Assembly: GCF_900103735.1 (NCBI RefSeq)
Contig: NZ_FMXE01000008.1
Coordinates: forward strand, 124,001-188,000
DNA length: 64,000 nt
Reading direction: 5' to 3'
Origin: Algoriphagus alkaliphilus
Lineage (GTDB): Bacteria > Bacteroidota > Bacteroidia > Cytophagales > Cyclobacteriaceae
Below, in pieces: positions 1 to 9,151 of this stretch (positions are counted from its first letter, which is position 1; every line of letters begins with the position of its first letter). Position numbers and translations under genes: made by a program. The notes beneath the pieces were generated by a model. The model searched no databases and was not told where the DNA came from. It saw only the letters and a list, made by a program, of their open reading frames with translations.

Positions 1-286
1 TTCCGCCGGAGGAAGCCGTAGCCGGTCCGCCTCCCAGGCTTTCTGCCTGCTTCCAGTTGGACTCCGTTTGGGTGAAAGAAAGGATATAATCCCGTTCCAT
101 CTGCTTCTTGAGTTGGGCTTGAATCTCGGCCATCTGTTCAGGAGCCATTTTAGTAGAATCCATCGCAATCTTGATTTGTGAAGAAGACTTGTAGTACGCT
201 CTTCCTGTGAGTCCTTGGGCAATGGCCTGAGGAATAGTCACGCTAAGGAAGAAGATGGAAACGAGTAAAAGAATTTTAGCTTTCAT
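1..286 (-). CDS. GLPGLI family exported protein (5' part only)
   Basis: Only the first 95 codons lie in the window; the gene runs off the left edge. Residues 1-23 form a signal peptide (lysine, long hydrophobic core, ending A-I-A-Q). The mature part starts with a Y-Y-K-S-S strand, continues through a charged stretch rich in Met, Gln and Lys, and then reads Y-I-L-S-F-T-Q-T-E-S, the spacing seen in the Bacteroidota GLPGLI family (a strand, then F/L-x-F...E-S). The role of this family is not established; members are exported. It is divergent from the histidine kinase at 500, so the 213-base gap probably carries both promoters. The family call rests on a partial sequence and is moderate. Confidence 0.6.
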   Translation of the reverse strand, partial: MKAKILLLVSIFFLSVTIPQAIAQGLTGRAYYKSSSQIKIAMDSTKMAPEQMAEIQAQLKKQMERDYILSFTQTESNWKQAESLGGGPATASSGG

Positions 287-357
287 TGTAGAATGGGATT
301 TTTTGTGCGATGAAATTCACTTGAGATTTTATTAATGTCAAACTGATGGGTTTTAGC

Positions 358-393
358 GGCTGTCGACCGTGGACCGTTGTCCGTTGACTAAAT
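358..393 (+). repeat. GTCCAC/GTCGAC word repeat in divergent gap
   Basis: This stretch is built of overlapping words (CTGTCGAC, CGTGGACCGTTG, GTCCGTTGAC). The same words recur at 12669-12703 in the same orientation and at 12580-12613 in the opposite one. It lies between two divergent genes and cannot be coding in any useful frame. The function is unknown. Confidence 0.7.
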
Positions 394-499
394 GTTCGTG
401 CTACAAACCAATAAAAAGGAATCAAACCAATGCGTTAAGCACTGTTAACGTGTGTTAACTGTGGTTTTTTCCCCTTTTTTATCCTTCTAATTTAGCGGA

Positions 500-2068
500 A
501 TGCAAAAGCTGAAATTCAAGCGCATAGGTATTTTAATCGGAGCTACTTTGCTGATAAGCATTGGGGTGCAAGCTTGGCGCCTGCATTCTCAATTTAAAAT
601 CATTCAGAACAAGCTCGTCAGCGATATTCAAGAAAGCCTTGACATTTCAATTGAAAGCTATTATGCAGATCTGGCAAAGACGAATGTAATAACCCTGACA
701 GATAATTTGCAACTCGAGCAACCGGCGGGAATGCCACTACTTGTTGACACCCTTCCTGAGGGATTTGATCCAAAGAAATTCTTCACGGCCGACACGGTAT
801 TATTTAATGAAATTTCTAAACCTTTTATCGAGCGTGTTGGCAAAAGCAAAATGATCTTTAGGGCAATCGAGGGTGCAGAAATGGGGCGGCCGGATTCCAT
901 TTTTTGGTCAGAAGTGAGAACTGATAGCTTGAAAACATTCACTTTTATCGACTCCGCAAAAGGAACAGGGGTTGATCAGATAAATGAATTGAATGTTTTT
1001 TGGGGCCAAAAAGCTGCAGACAGTTTAACTCAAATCAAGTATTTGACTAATCGTATCATCATCTCAATCACTCGGGATTCTGTTGAGGTTGACAAAATCA
1101 GGGAAAACCTAAAATCCGAACTGGAGCGGAGAAGAATCGAGATTAACTATAGACTTATTCATATTGATAGGAAAGTAAAACTTGATTCTTCGACAGTTTT
1201 GAGCGATAAAAGAATGCCTTTTCAGGTAGTTTCCCGCTCTACATTTCTGCCAAGAGACCAATCGCTAGAACTCAATTTTGAAAATACCGCAATCACAATC
1301 TTAAAGCGAGGTATCGTCGAAATCCTGACCTCCCTATTTTTCCTTGGAATCATCGCCTACGCTTTCTATTACCTCTACCAAACCATCAAAAACCAAAAGG
1401 AAATCGCCGAAATCAAGCAGGACCTGATCGCCAACATCACGCACGAGTTTAAGACTCCGATAGCAACCACCCTCTCTGCTATCGAAGGAATCCAGCAATT
1501 CAATCCCGAAAACGACTCTTCAAAAACCGATCGGTATTTGGGGATTTCCAAAAACCAGATGTTCAAACTAAATAAGATGGTAGAAAAGCTTTTGGAAACC
1601 GCCACCCTGGATTCAGATCAGTTGGTTTTGAAAAAAGAGTACATTGAACCTGAAACGCTTTTGCGTCAGCTCATCCAGAAATTCCAGACCTTGGCTCCGG
1701 AAAAGAAAATAGAATTGATTTTACCAGCCAATCCGAAAACAATTTTCGCCGATTCATTTCACTTCGAAAATGCAATCTCCAACCTCCTGGACAATGCCAT
1801 CAAGTACGGTGGCGATCAGATCCGTATTGGTCTGGACCAAAACGGAATGCACAAAATCAGAATTCACGACAACGGCGGAAACATCAGTCCGGAGCAAAAG
1901 GAGCGAGTTTTTGAGCAGTTTTACCGAATTCCAAAAGGGAATATTCACGACGTGAAGGGCTTTGGAATCGGGCTGTACTACGTAAAAAAAATCCTAGAGA
2001 AGCACGAAGGAAAAATCGAACTCGAAACCGGTAAAAACTCCACCACCTTTATCACCTACTGGCCATGA
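500..2068 (+). CDS. Sensor histidine kinase, two TM segments
   Basis: Membrane sensor kinase of a two-component system. One TM segment lies at about residues 9-26 and a second at about 274-296, leaving a periplasmic sensor region of about 245 residues with no recognised domain and no clear HAMP. The dimerisation/phosphoacceptor box reads N-I-T-H-E-F-K-T-P-I with His315. The ATPase part has the N box (N-L-L-D-N-A, Asn near 432), a D-N-G-G G1 box and a G-F-G-I-G-L G2 box, so it looks catalytically intact. The stop overlaps the start of the response regulator (ATGA), implying translational coupling and a cognate pair. The signal is unknown; no target is evident beyond the divergent GLPGLI gene. 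Confidence 0.93.
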   Translation: MQKLKFKRIGILIGATLLISIGVQAWRLHSQFKIIQNKLVSDIQESLDISIESYYADLAKTNVITLTDNLQLEQPAGMPLLVDTLPEGFDPKKFFTADTVLFNEISKPFIERVGKSKMIFRAIEGAEMGRPDSIFWSEVRTDSLKTFTFIDSAKGTGVDQINELNVFWGQKAADSLTQIKYLTNRIIISITRDSVEVDKIRENLKSELERRRIEINYRLIHIDRKVKLDSSTVLSDKRMPFQVVSRSTFLPRDQSLELNFENTAITILKRGIVEILTSLFFLGIIAYAFYYLYQTIKNQKEIAEIKQDLIANITHEFKTPIATTLSAIEGIQQFNPENDSSKTDRYLGISKNQMFKLNKMVEKLLETATLDSDQLVLKKEYIEPETLLRQLIQKFQTLAPEKKIELILPANPKTIFADSFHFENAISNLLDNAIKYGGDQIRIGLDQNGMHKIRIHDNGGNISPEQKERVFEQFYRIPKGNIHDVKGFGIGLYYVKKILEKHEGKIELETGKNSTTFITYWP

Positions 2069-2745
2069 GCAAAATCAACGTACTGCTGGCCGAAGACGAG
2101 CTGGCGCTGGGAATGATCATTCAGGAAAGTCTGGAAAGCCGGGATTTCAAAGTTCGACTTTGTCCCGACGGACAAAAAGCTTGGGAATCCTATCAGGCCC
2201 AAAAGCCCGACGTGCTGGTCCTTGACGTGATGATGCCAAAGAAGGACGGTTTTTCACTTGCAGCCGAAATCCGCAAAATCGACCCTCACACCCCGATCAT
2301 ATTCCTGACTTCCAAAAGTCAGACCGAGGATGTGGTAAAGGGCTTTGGGATTGGTGCCAATGACTACGTGCGCAAGCCCTTCAGCATGGAGGAATTGATC
2401 GTACGTATCAAAGCCCAGCTGGACCGACTGCGAACCCGTCAAAGCCAAAGTGATTGGATTGTTTTGGGAAAATATGAATTTCACCCCACCCGCCAATTGC
2501 TCAAATTGGCAGACACAGAAACTCCCCTCACCGCCCGTGAGAGCCAGCTGCTGCAAATGCTCCTTCAAAATGCCAATGATATCACCGACCGTACGTTAAT
2601 TTTGAACCAAATCTGGGGCTCGGACGATTTTTTCAACGCCCGCAGCATGGATGTATTTATCACCAAGCTTCGCAAAAAACTTCAAGACGATCCAACAATT
2701 CAGATCCTAAATGTTCGTGGGTATGGGTTTAAGTTGGTATGTTGA
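2065..2745 (+). CDS. OmpR/PhoB-type response regulator
   Basis: Partner of the preceding kinase. The receiver domain (about 1-120) has the acidic pocket Glu10/Asp11, phosphoacceptor Asp54 in L-V-L-D-V-M-M-P, the switch Thr82 and Lys104 in the V-R-K-P motif. The C-terminal half (about 130-226) is a winged-helix DNA-binding domain of the Trans_reg_C type, recognisable from L-T-A-R-E-S-Q-L-L and the final R-G-Y-G-F-K-L. The length of 226 is standard. The start overlaps the kinase stop by 4 bases. Expected to act as a transcription factor; binding sites cannot be deduced here. Confidence 0.95.
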   Translation: MSKINVLLAEDELALGMIIQESLESRDFKVRLCPDGQKAWESYQAQKPDVLVLDVMMPKKDGFSLAAEIRKIDPHTPIIFLTSKSQTEDVVKGFGIGANDYVRKPFSMEELIVRIKAQLDRLRTRQSQSDWIVLGKYEFHPTRQLLKLADTETPLTARESQLLQMLLQNANDITDRTLILNQIWGSDDFFNARSMDVFITKLRKKLQDDPTIQILNVRGYGFKLVC

Positions 2746-2840
2746 GATTGAAACTTTTCCAAAGTTCGGAACTTTGGAAAAGTTAATGGGATTAAAAATC
2801 CTGCGATAGGAATTCGATATTACAAATCTCTAATAACGGA

Positions 2841-3713
2841 TTATTCCTTTTCAAGAAAAGGCACCAAACTGTACCAAACCGCCGGGAAATTTTCCAGAAA
2901 AACCCCATGAGCGGCATTGGGAATGATGCCCAATTGACTGTCAGGGATCATTCGATAAGCACTGAGGATTGTTTCTAACGCTGCATTTCTGTCATTTTCA
3001 CCAGCAATTATCAGGACAGGGCATTGAATTTTTCCAAACAGTTCCTTGCTGATCGAAGTGGAATTGTAAAAATCTGCAATCTGATTTCCCAACTCCATCA
3101 AACATTCAGGTTGAGGCATCAACCCCAGCTGTTGCTCCATAAAGGCAGGGTCAAGTTGAAACAATTCCACCGCATTAAAATCCATTCGCCTCAATTTCGG
3201 GGTTTGCTCGCCTGCTCCGATGGCAATCATTTTTTTCACCCGCTCAGGATACAAACTCGCAAACATATAACCGCCCAAACCTCCGTCACTAAAGCCAAGG
3301 ACATTTACTGAATCAGACGTCACGGCCTTGACCACAGCCAGAATATCGTCTGCTTTTTGTCTGATACTCAGCGGTTCCGTTCCAAGCTCGGATTTTCCAT
3401 GTCCCCGAGTCGAGATTGCAATAACCTGATAACCTTTGGAAAGGCTATCGATAAACTGGTGCATTTCGTAAGTCGAACCCAGCAACCCTCCATGAAGGAT
3501 CACCCATGGCTCACCTTCTCCATACACTTCATAATAAATCTTCGCATCGCCTGCATTGACATACTTTCCTGCCTTGGGATTGTTGCCATAAGGAATTGCT
3601 CCTTCCGAAGAAGGTGTCTGCTGCATAAAATACCGAATCGGTTTAGCTGTTTGGGCTTGGCCAAAGCTGCTGAAACCGATCAGGAGTACAAGAGAAAATA
3701 GAAGTTGCTTCAT
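2841..3713 (-). CDS. Exported alpha/beta hydrolase
   Basis: Serine hydrolase of the alpha/beta fold. Residues 1-21 are a signal peptide (ending F-G-Q-A-Q), so it is periplasmic or secreted. The oxyanion-hole region is V-I-L-H-G-G at 71-76, the nucleophile elbow G-F-S-D-G-G places Ser142, the acid is probably Asp241 (A-G-E-N-D-R) and the base His269 (N-A-A-H-G). The catalytic triad is therefore complete. The substrate is unknown; esters and lactones are common for the family. Its start overlaps the end of the LamG-like gene upstream by 4 bases, so both are probably one transcript. Confidence 0.88.
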   Translation of the reverse strand: MKQLLFSLVLLIGFSSFGQAQTAKPIRYFMQQTPSSEGAIPYGNNPKAGKYVNAGDAKIYYEVYGEGEPWVILHGGLLGSTYEMHQFIDSLSKGYQVIAISTRGHGKSELGTEPLSIRQKADDILAVVKAVTSDSVNVLGFSDGGLGGYMFASLYPERVKKMIAIGAGEQTPKLRRMDFNAVELFQLDPAFMEQQLGLMPQPECLMELGNQIADFYNSTSISKELFGKIQCPVLIIAGENDRNAALETILSAYRMIPDSQLGIIPNAAHGVFLENFPAVWYSLVPFLEKE

Positions 3714-4402
3714 TGGATAATTTTCAAATCTTTAAAAAAACCTTCTGTCCCAATATCTACCCAAAGGCCCACTGATCCAGACTTAGCTGAACTTAGCAAT
3801 TCATTGACCAGAAAGGCAGGTGATTTCTGGTCATCGAGAAAGAGTTTGGCTGATTTTCCATTGAATTCTATCCGCACGGTGATCCATTCGTCCAGTCCTA
3901 TATCGGCATAAGTTTCATACTCACCCTTGGATTCTGCTCTTAAGCGGTCAAATTTGTAATCCGGATACGCATAATATTGAATGGTGTGATTTCGCCGAAA
4001 CTGATCCTCTGCCCGGCCGTTGGTGGGTCGGAGATAGATGGATTCGAAAGCAGAATTGTCTTCATTGATCCGAAAAGCCAATCCGATAAATCCTCTGGCA
4101 AAAGCCGGTGCATTTGGCAAAAGTCTGCTCAGAACTTTCACCTCCACGATTCCATTTTCAATATCTAAATCGTTTAGCTTGAGGAAAGTAGGTTCATCTA
4201 CGGATTCACCCAATTTCTCTGGGTCAAAGGGAAGTGACTCCAAATCTCGCTCGATCCTGAGAACTTCTTCACCATCCAACTTCACCACCGATGCCTTGAC
4301 ATGGGAAAATTTAAATTCTTTCCCATCAAAATGAATAGTTTGAGCCTGTGCTCCATACATCATGGAGAACAGGCTCAAAAGCGTAAGTTTCATGTAATTC
4401 AT
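3710..4402 (-). CDS. Exported LamG/concanavalin-like domain protein
   Basis: Residues 1-20 are a signal peptide; translation could also start at the fourth codon (4393). The rest reads as one jelly-roll domain of the LamG/DUF1080 kind: I-H-F-D-G-K-E-F near the start, G-I-V-E-V-K-V, G-F-I-G-L-A-F-R in the middle, D-E-W-I-T-V-R-I-E-F-N-G, A-K-L-F-L-D-D and a closing G-S-V-G-L-W-V-D strand. Such domains bind or hydrolyse glycans; DUF1080 proteins include 3-keto-disaccharide hydrolases, but that activity is not shown for this one. Overlaps the following hydrolase gene by 4 bases. Confidence 0.75.
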   Translation of the reverse strand: MNYMKLTLLSLFSMMYGAQAQTIHFDGKEFKFSHVKASVVKLDGEEVLRIERDLESLPFDPEKLGESVDEPTFLKLNDLDIENGIVEVKVLSRLLPNAPAFARGFIGLAFRINEDNSAFESIYLRPTNGRAEDQFRRNHTIQYYAYPDYKFDRLRAESKGEYETYADIGLDEWITVRIEFNGKSAKLFLDDQKSPAFLVNELLSSAKSGSVGLWVDIGTEGFFKDLKIIQ

Positions 4403-4424
4403 TCTAGGAATGATAGTTTTTTAA

Positions 4425-4949
4425 TCAAAATAACTTTTCCTGAGGAGGTGTAGCTCCAGCCAATCTTAGGTAAACAGTAGTCTGACCTCTGTGGTGTGTT
4501 TGATGCTCGAAGCACTTTTCCAAGGCTTTTCCTTTGCTCATGTCAAATTGCCCAAACAACTTGGTCGCTTCACTCAACTGAGCCGGAGTCATCGTTTTTA
4601 CACTGTTGATTACAAAGTCATATCCTGCCATCACAAGGTTTGTAACGTTTTCTTTGGATTGATCAGTGGATTTTTCGGATTCTCCCTGCCCGATTGGACT
4701 GCCAACTCCTGTGGCAGCAGAAGCAAAACCATAATTACCATCAGTTAAGTGAAGCATCTGCTGCGCAAATGAGCGCATTTCAGGGGTAGGCTTATGACCG
4801 TAATTTTCGGCAGGCATAGCATCAAGGTATTCCTGGGTGTAGGCTTTGGCACGTTCCCAATCTTTAACAATCTCCTCTATGGGTGTTTGAGCTTGGGAAA
4901 AAACACTGAGTCCAAAGACAAGTGCTAATGTGGTGAATAGATTTTTCAT
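4425..4949 (-). CDS. DinB family protein, exported
   Basis: DinB/YfiT-like four-helix bundle with a signal peptide (1-20, ending V-F-S-Q-A-Q). Diagnostic is the C-terminal H-Q-T-H-H-R-G-Q-T motif, which supplies metal-binding histidines together with the upstream L-H-L-T-D-G histidine. Members act as metal-dependent thiol transferases or detoxification enzymes, though many are uncharacterised; an exported form is common in Bacteroidota. Only 22 bases separate it from the LamG-like gene, so it may head that leftward transcript. Confidence 0.85.
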   Translation of the reverse strand: MKNLFTTLALVFGLSVFSQAQTPIEEIVKDWERAKAYTQEYLDAMPAENYGHKPTPEMRSFAQQMLHLTDGNYGFASAATGVGSPIGQGESEKSTDQSKENVTNLVMAGYDFVINSVKTMTPAQLSEATKLFGQFDMSKGKALEKCFEHQTHHRGQTTVYLRLAGATPPQEKLF

Positions 4950-4995
4950 TGAAATTAGAGTTTAGATTGATTTGGAATTGAATTCACGAATAGGT

Positions 4996-6075
4996 TTACT
5001 TCTTTTCATAAAACAGTCCTGCTCCCAATTCACTTCCCAAGGATCCGGGTGCGAGTTGCAGGTAATACAGACTGGTCGGATCCTTGACAATTTCCAGGCT
5101 TCCTTCTCGCTGAATAATCACTTGTTCACCCAATTTGAGTTTGGAAGGATCGGCAGGCTCACCCAAGTTGGCTGGCCCCCCTCCTTTATTGACCAGCTGA
5201 TTGTAGCCGACCACCAATGAATTGGACAAGTTAAAACTGTTCTTTTCTTCTTTGTCCAAAATCCAAAATGCTTCAGCACCGGTTACTACATTGTTGTAAT
5301 ACTTGAAGTCCTCAGCCAAAGACCATGTCCATACAGCCGCTCCATAAATATTGACAATCAAGTTGTGATGCATTTCAGATCGTTCTGATGGTCGATCTGA
5401 GTGCCAAAAAACAACCGCATCCTTCACTCCATAAAAAACGCAATGATCAACTACCACACCCTGCCCACTCGCCAACACAGGCAAATGGTTTGGCGTGGAA
5501 TGGATATCACCCAAAAACAAGCATTGCGTCACTCGTAGGTCATCCAAATTTCTTCCTTCTCTGATAATGGGATAATTTCGAATCACCTTTCCTTCTTGGG
5601 GTCGCTCATGGACTGGTGAACCCAGCATCCGCAAGCCCTGAATGGTAACATGGCTGGTTTCGATCTGAATCCCATTGGAAGCTCCGCCCAGGCGATCATC
5701 GGGAATATTTTTAAAAGGCATAACAGAAATCACCACCGGCATTTTTCCCTGATGCCAATCCTTGTCATCAGGAAGAACCTCCGCCCGAATCGTCAACCTA
5801 TTTTCTCTGGTGAATATCCATTTTGCAGGATCAAATCGCACGGTAGTATCCAAAGCATACATTCCTTCGGAAAGGAAAACCGTCACTGAACCTTCTCCTT
5901 CAGTTGCATTAATTCGTCCTGCCGCCTCATAAAGCGAGCGAAGTGGATTTTCCTTTTGGCCTGTATTTGCATCATTGCCAGATTGGGGATTGATATACAG
6001 TACCCCTTTTTCCAGCTGTGCAAATCCCTGAAAGGAGAAAAGTAGCAAGAGGACAATTGCATGTAGCTTCTTCAT
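4996..6075 (-). CDS. Exported right-handed beta-helix protein
   Basis: Signal peptide at 1-19 (ending G-F-A-Q). The mature N-terminus, with Y-I-N-P-Q-S-G-N-D-A-N-T-G and N-P-L-R-S-L, is typical of the opening of parallel beta-helix proteins related to pectate lyases, followed by V-T-V-F-L-S-E-G-M-Y and repeated short strand/turn units (V-T-I-Q-G-L-R, V-V-D-H-C-V-F-Y-G-V). Likely polysaccharide lyase or hydrolase, but no catalytic set is recognised. It neighbours an arylsulfatase-like gene, which fits processing of a sulfated glycan; that link is inference. Confidence 0.75.
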   Translation of the reverse strand: MKKLHAIVLLLLFSFQGFAQLEKGVLYINPQSGNDANTGQKENPLRSLYEAAGRINATEGEGSVTVFLSEGMYALDTTVRFDPAKWIFTRENRLTIRAEVLPDDKDWHQGKMPVVISVMPFKNIPDDRLGGASNGIQIETSHVTIQGLRMLGSPVHERPQEGKVIRNYPIIREGRNLDDLRVTQCLFLGDIHSTPNHLPVLASGQGVVVDHCVFYGVKDAVVFWHSDRPSERSEMHHNLIVNIYGAAVWTWSLAEDFKYYNNVVTGAEAFWILDKEEKNSFNLSNSLVVGYNQLVNKGGGPANLGEPADPSKLKLGEQVIIQREGSLEIVKDPTSLYYLQLAPGSLGSELGAGLFYEKK

Positions 6076-6145
6076 TTTTGTCTTTTTTGATTAAGACAAA
6101 GGTCAGCAGCTCTTTCGGCATCTACCCTTAACCTAGATTAAGAAA

Positions 6146-6730
6146 TCAGGCTTTGGACTGGATATTCTTCCTGACTTTGCTCAAAAACTCGGGAGTGATC
6201 CCCAAATAGGAGGCGATTTGGGTATTTGGCAGGCGATTGCTGAGATGTGGATATTGTTCCAAAAAACCCAAATACCGCTGTTCCGCTGTAGAACTAAAAT
6301 TTTGAAGCACCCGGTTTTGAAGTTCGATGTACTTGTGCTCAATCATCACTTTAAAAATCCGATTGAGCTTGGGGACATTCGTAAACAGGAAAAACAAATC
6401 CTGCTGCTTGATCTGAAGTAATTCGGAAGCCTCCAAGGCTTCAATATTCAACTGACTGGTTTTCTGAGTGTAAAAACTGGAAATATCCGCGATCCAATCG
6501 TTTTCCGCGGCAAACTGAATGTTGTGCTCAAAGCCCTTATCATCCACTCCGTACATGCGAAAGCAACCCTTAACAATGAATGTGTATTGCTTACAAACTT
6601 CTCCAGCAGTCAGGATTTTTTCTTTCCGCTTGACTAAACGGGAAACAAACTTGTCCTCAAAAAGTGCCTTTTCATTCTCCTTTAAGGGAATAAAACTCTC
6701 CAGGTGTTGGATTAGGGCTTGGTTGAACAT
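6146..6730 (-). CDS. Crp/Fnr family transcriptional regulator
   Basis: Cyclic-nucleotide-binding-like beta-barrel in the first 130 residues (G-E-V-C-K-Q-Y-T-F-I-V-K-G-C-F-R) and a C-terminal helix-turn-helix (T-Q-I-A-S-Y-L-G-I-T-P-E-F-L-S-K-V). The start at 6730 is an ATG; a longer reading from a TTG at 6775 would overlap the sulfatase stop and adds an unlikely leader. Resembles the Bacteroidota Crp/Fnr paralogues with no known ligand. It lies between the sulfatase and beta-helix genes in the same direction and may regulate them (inference). Confidence 0.88.
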   Translation of the reverse strand: MFNQALIQHLESFIPLKENEKALFEDKFVSRLVKRKEKILTAGEVCKQYTFIVKGCFRMYGVDDKGFEHNIQFAAENDWIADISSFYTQKTSQLNIEALEASELLQIKQQDLFFLFTNVPKLNRIFKVMIEHKYIELQNRVLQNFSSTAEQRYLGFLEQYPHLSNRLPNTQIASYLGITPEFLSKVRKNIQSKA

Positions 6731-6771
6731 AAGTGAAATTAGACAAAATCTTCTGACTTCGAAGCCAAAAC

Positions 6772-8178
6772 TCAATCCCCTAACGGCAACCTGGCATCAG
6801 TTTCCTTCCACCAGTTTTCGAGTTTGGTCTTCAATTGGGAAGCGATGAAAGGAAGCTGCTTGACCAGATTGGTTTCCTCCAAAGGATCATTGGAAAGATC
6901 GTACAACTCAGCTTCCGAACCGTCGAAACAATAGACCAGCTTGTAATCTCCTGACCGGACGATGGAATACGGAACCACATCAGGAGCCCGGTAGTGGGGA
7001 AAATGCCAGAACAAATCCCTGCTTATTTGCTCATCCGGATTTTCAAAAACAGCTCTCAAATTTTGGCCGTCCAATCCCATAGGCATGTCCTCACCCAGAT
7101 AGTCCAGTATAGTCGGTATCCAATCCATGGTAATAACTGGAGTCACTGTAACTGAACCGGGCTCAATGACAAAAGGCCAACTTACGATGGTCGGCACACG
7201 GATTCCTCCTTCATAAGGATAGCCTTTATAGGAGCGAAGGCCTAAATTTACAGTGACAGGATTTTGTGGGTTTCCGATCAAACCTCCGTTGTCTGAGGTG
7301 AAAATCACAAGTGTATTTTCTCTTATTTCCAGGCGATCCAGTTCATCCAAGACCTTTCCGACATTCTGATCCAGATTTTCGACCAAGGCAGCATAGCTCG
7401 GGTTTCGTTGCACTCCGGGCGTTTTATTTTTATACTTTTCCACCAAATCTGCCGGCCCCATGATGGGAGTGTGAACCGCGTAGGGAGCCCAATGGATGAA
7501 GAAATTGCTTTTCTGATTTTGAAGAAAACTCACAATTTCATCCCCTTCCCGATCAGTGAGAAACTCACCTTTTTTTCTGGCTGGCACATTTCTCAGTACA
7601 TAATCTTTATTCCCGTTTGGCGGCAAGTAGGGATCGAAGTAACTGGGAGGTTGCCCCAGATCATTTCCGCCTATGTTGATATCAAAGCCTTGATCCTCGG
7701 GGTAATTGCCCTCTTCGCCAAGATGCCACTTTCCCACGTGCATCGTGGAGAATCCCAACTCTTTCAACCGCTCTGCAATGGTCTCCTCCTCCAATGGCAA
7801 AAAGCCCAGGTTTTTGGGGGTCTTGAGGGGTTTCCCCTCGTTTGCTTCAAAATTTGTCGGCAAAGCCAATCCAGAACCACCCTGGAATTTTGCCCGGATC
7901 CAGTCGGTTATTCCAATTCGTGCAGGATATTTTCCCGTCAAAAGCGCAGCTCGCGAAGGAGAACAAATCGAAGCTGCAGCGTAGGATTGGGTAAAAAGCA
8001 TTCCCTCAGATGCTAATCGATCAATATTGGGAGTTTCATAGAAATCACTTCCAAACACGCCCAAGTCCGCCGCCCCCAAATCATCCACATGAATCAGGAG
8101 AATATTGAAGCTATTCTTCTCCTGGGCAAAAGAGGAAGATGACACTACTATCAATAGCCAAATAATAAGTCTTTTCAC
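6772..8178 (-). CDS. Sulfatase (arylsulfatase A-like), exported
   Basis: Type I formylglycine-dependent sulfatase. Signal peptide 1-18. The metal site starts with H-V-D-D-L-G (Asp32, Asp33), the C-S-P-S-R motif gives Cys72 as the residue converted to formylglycine, followed by A-A-L-L-T-G. Further motifs are V-G-K-W-H-L-G and F-T-S-D-N-G-G. Length 468 is normal. Cys-type sulfatases need a maturation enzyme; none is in the window. Probably acts on a sulfated polysaccharide or small ester in the periplasm. The stop lies 41 bases upstream of the Crp-like gene, so the two are likely co-transcribed. Confidence 0.93.
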   Translation of the reverse strand: MKRLIIWLLIVVSSSSFAQEKNSFNILLIHVDDLGAADLGVFGSDFYETPNIDRLASEGMLFTQSYAAASICSPSRAALLTGKYPARIGITDWIRAKFQGGSGLALPTNFEANEGKPLKTPKNLGFLPLEEETIAERLKELGFSTMHVGKWHLGEEGNYPEDQGFDINIGGNDLGQPPSYFDPYLPPNGNKDYVLRNVPARKKGEFLTDREGDEIVSFLQNQKSNFFIHWAPYAVHTPIMGPADLVEKYKNKTPGVQRNPSYAALVENLDQNVGKVLDELDRLEIRENTLVIFTSDNGGLIGNPQNPVTVNLGLRSYKGYPYEGGIRVPTIVSWPFVIEPGSVTVTPVITMDWIPTILDYLGEDMPMGLDGQNLRAVFENPDEQISRDLFWHFPHYRAPDVVPYSIVRSGDYKLVYCFDGSEAELYDLSNDPLEETNLVKQLPFIASQLKTKLENWWKETDARLPLGD

Positions 8179-8416
8179 TTCAGTTTTTCTTATAGGTTAG
8201 ATAGAATCTATTCATTAAAAAAAATCAGCCAAGCAAAGATCAACCCTGTTCTTATACCTGTAATCTTTCTCGTATTTGGTTTATTCGGTAAATTTAATTC
8301 CCAAGTCAGAGGAAATCGGGAAGTAAATTGAGGGCCTTCCCAAGCCTCCGCACCATTTTTTAGGAATAGGGAAAATACTCCAATCTTTTCCAAATTATTA
8401 AAAAGGTTTAATAAAA

Positions 8417-8436
8417 AAACCGGGCTATCCCGGCTT
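8417..8436 (-). terminator. Rho-independent terminator of the DUF2490 gene
   Basis: On the minus strand, AAGCCGGG, a short ATAG loop and CCCGGTTT are followed by a run of T. It sits 8 bases after the DUF2490 stop. The 8179-8444 gap around it holds no convincing gene. Confidence 0.8.
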
Positions 8437-8444
8437 TAAGTTTT

Positions 8445-9140
8445 TCAGAAGTTATGGTGAAAGCCCACCTGCATCTGGGGTTTGGTAAATGCCACAGTGG
8501 TTTGATTCATCACTCCCAACTGCATTCTCAGGTTATTTTTCAGCCCATACCCCAATCCCATATAAAAGCGGTTTCTGTCAAACAGCTCTACCGAGCGACC
8601 ATTTCCGATATCGGTTTGCCCATTAATAAAGATCTCATTGTAGAGTGCTAAGTAAACAACCCCCTGTTTCAATTCCTTTCCATTAAAGGGTACGTTTATG
8701 AAAAGGGCGTATCTGTATCTGGTCCGGAAGTCCTGATGTTCAAGCCATCGCTGTTCGTGCCTAAACCGATGGGTCAGATAAAACCTGCCTCCAACTTTTT
8801 GGGGTAAAAGAGCCTCTTGATAGATTCTATGTTCCTGTAAGGTGTGGTCACTTTCTCCAAAGTCTCCCGAGGAGATAAATGCATAACCCAAGGTAAAGGT
8901 AACATTGGTATCCTTTGGCTGATAGGTAACTCCGGTCCTAAGGAGAAGCTGCTCCAGATCCCCGCCCAAGTTCCAGTTTCGAAACTGATAATCCCCCTGA
9001 ATCCCAAATTGACTCTCTTTAAACTTCTTAGTAAAGAAGTACATGTACCAAGCCCCAAGCTGATCATCATCAATGGCAGACTGAGCCTGAACGACCCCTG
9101 ATGTCAACCAAAGAAGGCATATTAAAATGTATTTGTTCAT
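8445..9140 (-). CDS. DUF2490 outer-membrane-like protein
   Basis: Signal peptide 1-19 (ending V-V-Q-A-Q) and then alternating aromatic/polar strands throughout: L-G-A-W-Y-M-Y-F-F-T, F-G-I-Q-G-D-Y-Q-F-R-N-W-N, V-T-F-T-L-G-Y-A-F-I, F-Y-L-T-H-R-F-R-H-E-Q-R-W, ending H-H-N-F. This is the pattern of DUF2490, a Bacteroidota beta-barrel-like family of unknown function. It ends with an aromatic residue as outer-membrane barrels usually do. It is preceded by the carbonic anhydrase gene 49 bases away, in the same direction but with a possible terminator between. Confidence 0.87.
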   Translation of the reverse strand: MNKYILICLLWLTSGVVQAQSAIDDDQLGAWYMYFFTKKFKESQFGIQGDYQFRNWNLGGDLEQLLLRTGVTYQPKDTNVTFTLGYAFISSGDFGESDHTLQEHRIYQEALLPQKVGGRFYLTHRFRHEQRWLEHQDFRTRYRYALFINVPFNGKELKQGVVYLALYNEIFINGQTDIGNGRSVELFDRNRFYMGLGYGLKNNLRMQLGVMNQTTVAFTKPQMQVGFHHNF

Positions 9141-9151
9141 ATTTCCAAGGA

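Noticed and set aside
7408-8016. A 202-codon open frame on the plus strand
   Set aside because: It lies antisense to the well-supported sulfatase gene and has a composition typical of a shadow frame.
8208-8393. A small gene after the sulfatase promoter region
   Set aside because: 61 codons with no family, poor start context, and overlapping the likely sulfatase promoter. Nothing else supports it.
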